Source: Onchidella celtica
Lineage: Eukaryota > Mollusca > Gastropoda > Systellommatophora > Onchidiidae
Reading direction: 5' to 3'
DNA length: 64,000 nucleotides
Assembly (NCBI GenBank): GCA_963931925.1
Contig: OZ007572.1
Coordinates: 26,045,534 to 26,109,533 of the forward strand
Shown here: positions 60,201 through 64,000 of the stretch, piece by piece
Layout: each line of letters starts with the position of its first letter
Position numbering within the stretch: the first letter of the stretch is position 1
Notes under the pieces: generated by a model
Told to the model about the DNA's origin: nothing
Databases searched by the model: none
Seen by the model: the letters and a program-made list of their open reading frames with translations, nothing else
Translations under genes and position numbers: made by a program

Positions 60201-61352
60201 TGGTGGATAATGTGATACTCTGTGAGGGATAATAATTGCAGTTTTCAGGCAGGATGGTCTTAAACGTTTTTTTAATGTCTAAATATCTCTGTAATTTTTA
60301 GTAAGCTGTGACAGAGAACTTACAATATTCTGTGTGAATGCTGCAACACGCACGAGACAGCTCAATATCGTGGAATGTAGTTGAGGATTTTTCCTTTGCA
60401 GCAAGATCACCAGTTTTTCGATATCATCTCTTGTCACACTTGCGGGTTTGTTCTGACAAGTAGTCAGAACATCAGTGACCTCTGACACGCTGAGTTCCAT
60501 TGGAGCCTGTTCACTTTCTCTCACTGGGGAGCCGTCTGTGGGGGTGGTTGCAGTGGCACCTAGAACTGCATCTGTTACGGCAATGATTTTCAATTTATCC
60601 CGCACATTGGGCGAGGATGAACCAAAAGGGTCTCCAGATGATGCCAATTCTCCCACACTCCCTTGATCTCCAATTACATCTGCCCCTTGTTGTATCTCCT
60701 TGCTTGCCTCCTCTTCCTCATGTTTCTCTGTATCACCTGCCTGTGCAATCACATCACCTTCTGCTGAGACTGATTTTCCATCTCCTTCATACATAAGGGT
60801 TGCATCCTCTGATCTAGATTCTTCACCCTCTGTTTCCTCTTTCTGTGGTTCTTCTCTTGCATCCTCGTATTTCGTTGAACTGCTTTCCAACCCCAGATTC
60901 TCTTCTGCTGAAGCATAAAATGAAGATCCCGACTTCGACATACCACTGCGATCTGATTCCTCAATAACAACCATACTAGTGTCATTGGGATCTAGGAAGG
61001 ACTCTTGATCTGTCTGTCCTCGTGTACTTTCAGGCACTAAAGCCCCATTGTCATTTTTATCTCTGCCTTTATCGTTATTCTCATCTCCTTCTTCCTCCTC
61101 AACATTCTCTTCAAATCGATCATCTTCAATAACATCATAAGAGCTCTCATCGCTGCTGCGATCTGACTTTTTTGGGGGCTGACCTTCTTCACCCCCGATC
61201 TCTGCATTGTCATTATTATCTATAACAATGAAACTGCTCTGTCCAACATCCCCTCCCGTTTCTTGTGTATCACCTTCTTTCACACTGCTTTTCCTTGACT
61301 GTTCTGCCTCTTCACTTCCATCTCCTCCTTTATCAAATGACTCTGGTGGCAA
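57208..61352 (-). CDS. ARMC10: ARMC10/ARMCX-like armadillo protein (5' end incomplete)
   Basis: Four exons on the minus strand, all phase 0: 61352-60324, 59771-59607, 59227-58979 and 57504-57208 (stop included), giving 579 residues. The first exon seen starts after an AG (ATTTAG) and its first codon is TTG, so at least one 5' exon is missing. Residues 1-250 are an acidic Ser/Glu/Asp-rich, probably disordered region. From about 290 come armadillo repeats resembling vertebrate ARMC10/ARMCX: VAAFTQN, NLRECGCPEII, QVLSNLTLDPETQ, IQSLKVLVNLSLNAAMVPHL, ILRTVTMLANI, and a late HDNEDV like the HDAEVK of ARMC10. Vertebrate relatives sit on the mitochondrial outer membrane through an N-terminal anchor, which would lie in the missing exon, and affect mitochondrial dynamics. 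The acidic region is much longer than in ARMC10, so orthology is less sure than family. Confidence 0.8.
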
Positions 61353-61565
61353 CTAAATTTGGTAGAAGGAAAATTGATGAAGATAAGGCAGAGTAGTTAT
61401 ATGGAAGGATTACTGAATCCGGTTATCTCTATAAAACACACTAAGGCCTTTTAATTGGGAAAGAATCAGATAAGATATTAAAATGATTAAACTTGAAAGA
61501 AATATAATATTACTCCGTCTATTCTCAATCCCAGACCTTTCATCAAGCCTGTTCATGACCCTTAA

Positions 61566-62683
61566 CCCTCGTCCCACATTGAGTGAACGTGTTCACGTAA
61601 CGCCCCGTGCGGGGATAGCCAGCGGCCAGTCAGTCGATCGTTCACGTGTTGCCGATAACCTCGACAGTCGGGTCAATCGGGTCCTTGTGAACACGTGTAT
61701 CGTATTTACTTTAGGACACAATAACGACAATAGTGGTGGATAAATCATAAGTGACCCCTGTGATGTTTGGATAAAATATTGTGATGATATGCAGTAAGTT
61801 CTATTGTTAAATGGAAGGCACAAAATCAAGAATTTTCTGCATTTACATGCTGTTTAACACACCTTTTATCCTTTTCCCAGGACTTCTGCGCTTTTTCCGC
61901 CCTTAAGTCAGGCCATTCAGGTGAACAAATTAAATTTTTTAAGCCAGGCACTTAATTTACTAACCACATGTATCGTGGCATTGCCTTCTCCCTCCTCTAC
62001 TATGTCAAGCTTCCACATACTATGATGTTGGTTTTAGCGAGAGATTTAATTTCCAGGTCGCATAGCCACACATGTACTGAAAAGCGGTTTTATCAAAGCA
62101 ACACAATATCTCTCTAATTACCACATCAAATAAAGACAACGACCAACAACAAAGTCCGTCATTTTCTCCCAGTTTTCCCTGATGAAAAACCTACAGACAG
62201 ACCCCCTTATGCAACATGAGCTAGTATTACATCGGAATTCATAATTACAGACATAGAACGGTTTCTCAAATATGCACATGGCCCCTTTGTTCTCATTTCA
62301 CATGTAGATAACAAACAGCATCAAAGTAAAACTTTCCCCAAGATTTTCCCCAGTTCGAACTTCAGACCGTCAGTACTATTATATGAGTATGATGAATAGT
62401 TACCAGTAGTTGCATCGCGATAAATGTAATCTGACGATACCATTCTGTTAGATATAGTAGGGGTGACAGGACAGATAATCATGCGAACACAGTGGGGGGA
62501 AAAAAATGTGAAAAAAACGATAGCCGCGGCAATGGAATAAACAAAACACAAGGGGCAGCGCTGCCATACAATATATTGGCCTCCTGCTGGACCCGGTTTG
62601 CAGTATGTAGACCACAATATTGGCCTCGCGTGTCTCACGTGTTGCATGGGGAAGCCATATAGTGGCCTCCCGCAGGACAAGGG
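61566..62683. mobile_element. Possible TTAA-flanked TIR element
   Basis: TTAA precedes CCCTCGTCCCACATTG (61562-61565), and the other end, inverted, reads CCCTTGTCCTGCGGGAGG followed by TTAA (62684-62687). The ends share CCCTYGTCCYRC. The two ends could instead belong to two separate fragments. It includes a GC-rich part with the palindrome GTGAACGTGTTCAC (61581 region) and a repeated ATATTGGCCTC near 62573 and 62612. No transposase. Confidence 0.35.
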
Positions 62684-62812
62684 TTAACCATGCCCATAAA
62701 CTTATCCCTAACTCAAAATAACATGGCAATCCTCCCAAAGTAGTTTACCTTCAATTCATAACTTTGGAGCTATCCAAAGTTGACGTAACCACAGATTTGC
62801 AAATTTACATTT

Positions 62813-63347
62813 GTGAGTGTGCATGGGAAAACCCACAATAGGGTGACTGAGCTGATTTTGAGAAAAATGGCTTTGAAGTGAAAATATGGGTCCGACACAA
62901 ACTCCCAACTTGGCTGTTGTTTAGGGGACCGTGGCATGTTACAGGGTAAACTGTAGACGAGCAGTGAACACTACTCACTATGATCTCTATAAAGGCTTTG
63001 TAATTAGACTACGGTCTCCTAACAAGATCCAAAAACTTCCGACTTGGCTGTTGTTTAGGGGATCGTGGCATGTTACAGGGTAAACTGTAGATGAGCAGTG
63101 AACACTACTCAGTATGATCTCTATAACGGCTTAGTTATTAGACTACGGTCTCCTAACAGCAATCACTCCAATATTAATGGGTCAATTAGCTATTGCCACT
63201 TTTAGGATTAAATGCCGTTTTCTCAAAATCTTGTTTTAGGGTGGTCACTGACTTCAATTTATCAGAAATGTCTTGTATTTTATTATGTGTACAGAACTCA
63301 AAATGTCATGTTTGCGACTTATTGTGGGTTTTCTCATGCACACTCAC
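62813..63347. mobile_element. GTGAGTG-ended TIR element, copy 2 with internal duplication
   Basis: Same family as 53867-54270 but in inverse orientation. Ends GTGAGTGTGCATGGGAAAAC and GTGAGTGTGCATGAGAAAAC. The flanks are ATTT on both sides (62809-62812 and 63348-63351). An internal segment of about 134 bp starting ACTTGGCTGTTGTTTAGGGG is present twice in tandem (from 62908 and from 63042). No coding capacity. Confidence 0.8.
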
Positions 63348-63351
63348 ATTT

Positions 63352-64000
63352 CATTAGCTATAGCTGCTGGGAAACTAAATACTACACAAACAACAACATT
63401 TTTTTTTTAAACACACTTCTTGCACCATCATCAATATATTATTATACCAAACAAATTCAAAAATAACAAAATACTAGAATGGTATAACTTTATTTAAAGT
63501 AAGATGTGTTGACAACAGTGGCTCAAGTTACGCTCACTTCAATGATTTAATATTATTCTTTGCAAGACCAAAGAGAACACTTCTATTTAAGTTATAAACA
63601 CCTCCCATAAATTCTAAACTAGATTCAGAATGTCAGAAGAATTTATCAAACAAAGTGTTTATCCGCCGATACTGTCGGATAAAATTTCCCGTAGGATTTT
63701 TTTAATCCACCAACATAAATTCTGTATTTGCGAGTCATCTCCCCTGATTCAAACCCTTTCTCGGTCTTTCTTCCTCCATTGTTCCATTCATCCTGACGTG
63801 ATCGTATTGGGCAAGTGTTGAAAACGATATTGAAATTGGAGAGGATTTTCTGAATAAAAATGGAATTTTATTGATGGATAGGGCCTACATACGAAGGTTC
63901 AGCTCTAATCCACAGATATGGGTTTCTTGGTTTGGTCATGCTTATTTAGTAAGAATTCCTTCACAATTACTCAGGGTCCTCAGTAGCGTATGGTTAGTGT
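63352..64000. other. Gene-free stretch to window end
   Basis: AT-rich. No exon of the ARMC10-like gene could be recognised here, although its missing 5' exon(s) may lie here or beyond the window. Confidence 0.3.

Noticed and set aside
62321-62680. 119-codon minus-strand frame with a hydrophobic segment (VYSIAAAIVFFTFF) that could be the missing membrane anchor of the ARMC10-like gene
   Set aside because: It lies within repeat-like sequence next to a TTAA end, has no good donor joining the 61352 exon in phase, and has no resemblance to ARMC10 N-termini.

Overview
This is a 64 kb piece of an animal nuclear genome. It is AT-rich, with spliced genes, long introns and many interspersed repeats. 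The protein affinities, the (AGATCT)n islands and the mix of transposons suggest a lophotrochozoan, perhaps a gastropod mollusc; that placement is inference. No CRISPR array, rRNA gene or convincing functional tRNA gene was seen.

Layout. 1-15 kb has no complete gene. It holds simple-sequence tracts, an old hAT relic (6.2-7.2 kb), TIR elements, a tandem duplication, (AGATCT)n islands and one orphan SR-rich exon on the minus strand (9306-9462). 16.0-45.1 kb is one plus-strand gene, MOV10L1, the germline piRNA-biogenesis RNA helicase (Armitage/MOV10 family). I resolve 21 coding exons in consistent phase, about 1,042 residues, with all SF1 helicase motifs. 45.1-57 kb is 3' UTR and intergenic DNA with pogo/Tigger-like, hAT, TTAA-type and unclassified TIR elements, a LINE 3' end and two weak orphan exons. 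57.2-61.35 kb is a minus-strand ARMC10/ARMCX-like armadillo gene with four exons seen and its 5' exon(s) not found. 61.5-64 kb holds further TIR repeats.

The MOV10L1 introns are full of transposons. They include two 5'-truncated LINEs with target-site duplications (17.4 and 23.4-25.2 kb), both antisense to the gene; a 7.54 kb LTR retrotransposon (28642-36181), also antisense; a pogo-like TIR element; TTAA-type MITEs; and tRNA-related repeats. The LTR element has a 5-bp target duplication and two 1,383-bp LTRs that are nearly identical by eye, so it is recent. Its pol carries integrase before reverse transcriptase, the unusual Gmr1-type order.

The points most worth a second look are: the Gmr1-like element inside an anti-transposon gene; a duplicated ~225-bp segment that ends at the exon 9 splice acceptor; an apparent gap in the middle of MOV10L1 relative to vertebrates; and several TIR families with clean target duplications that I cannot assign.
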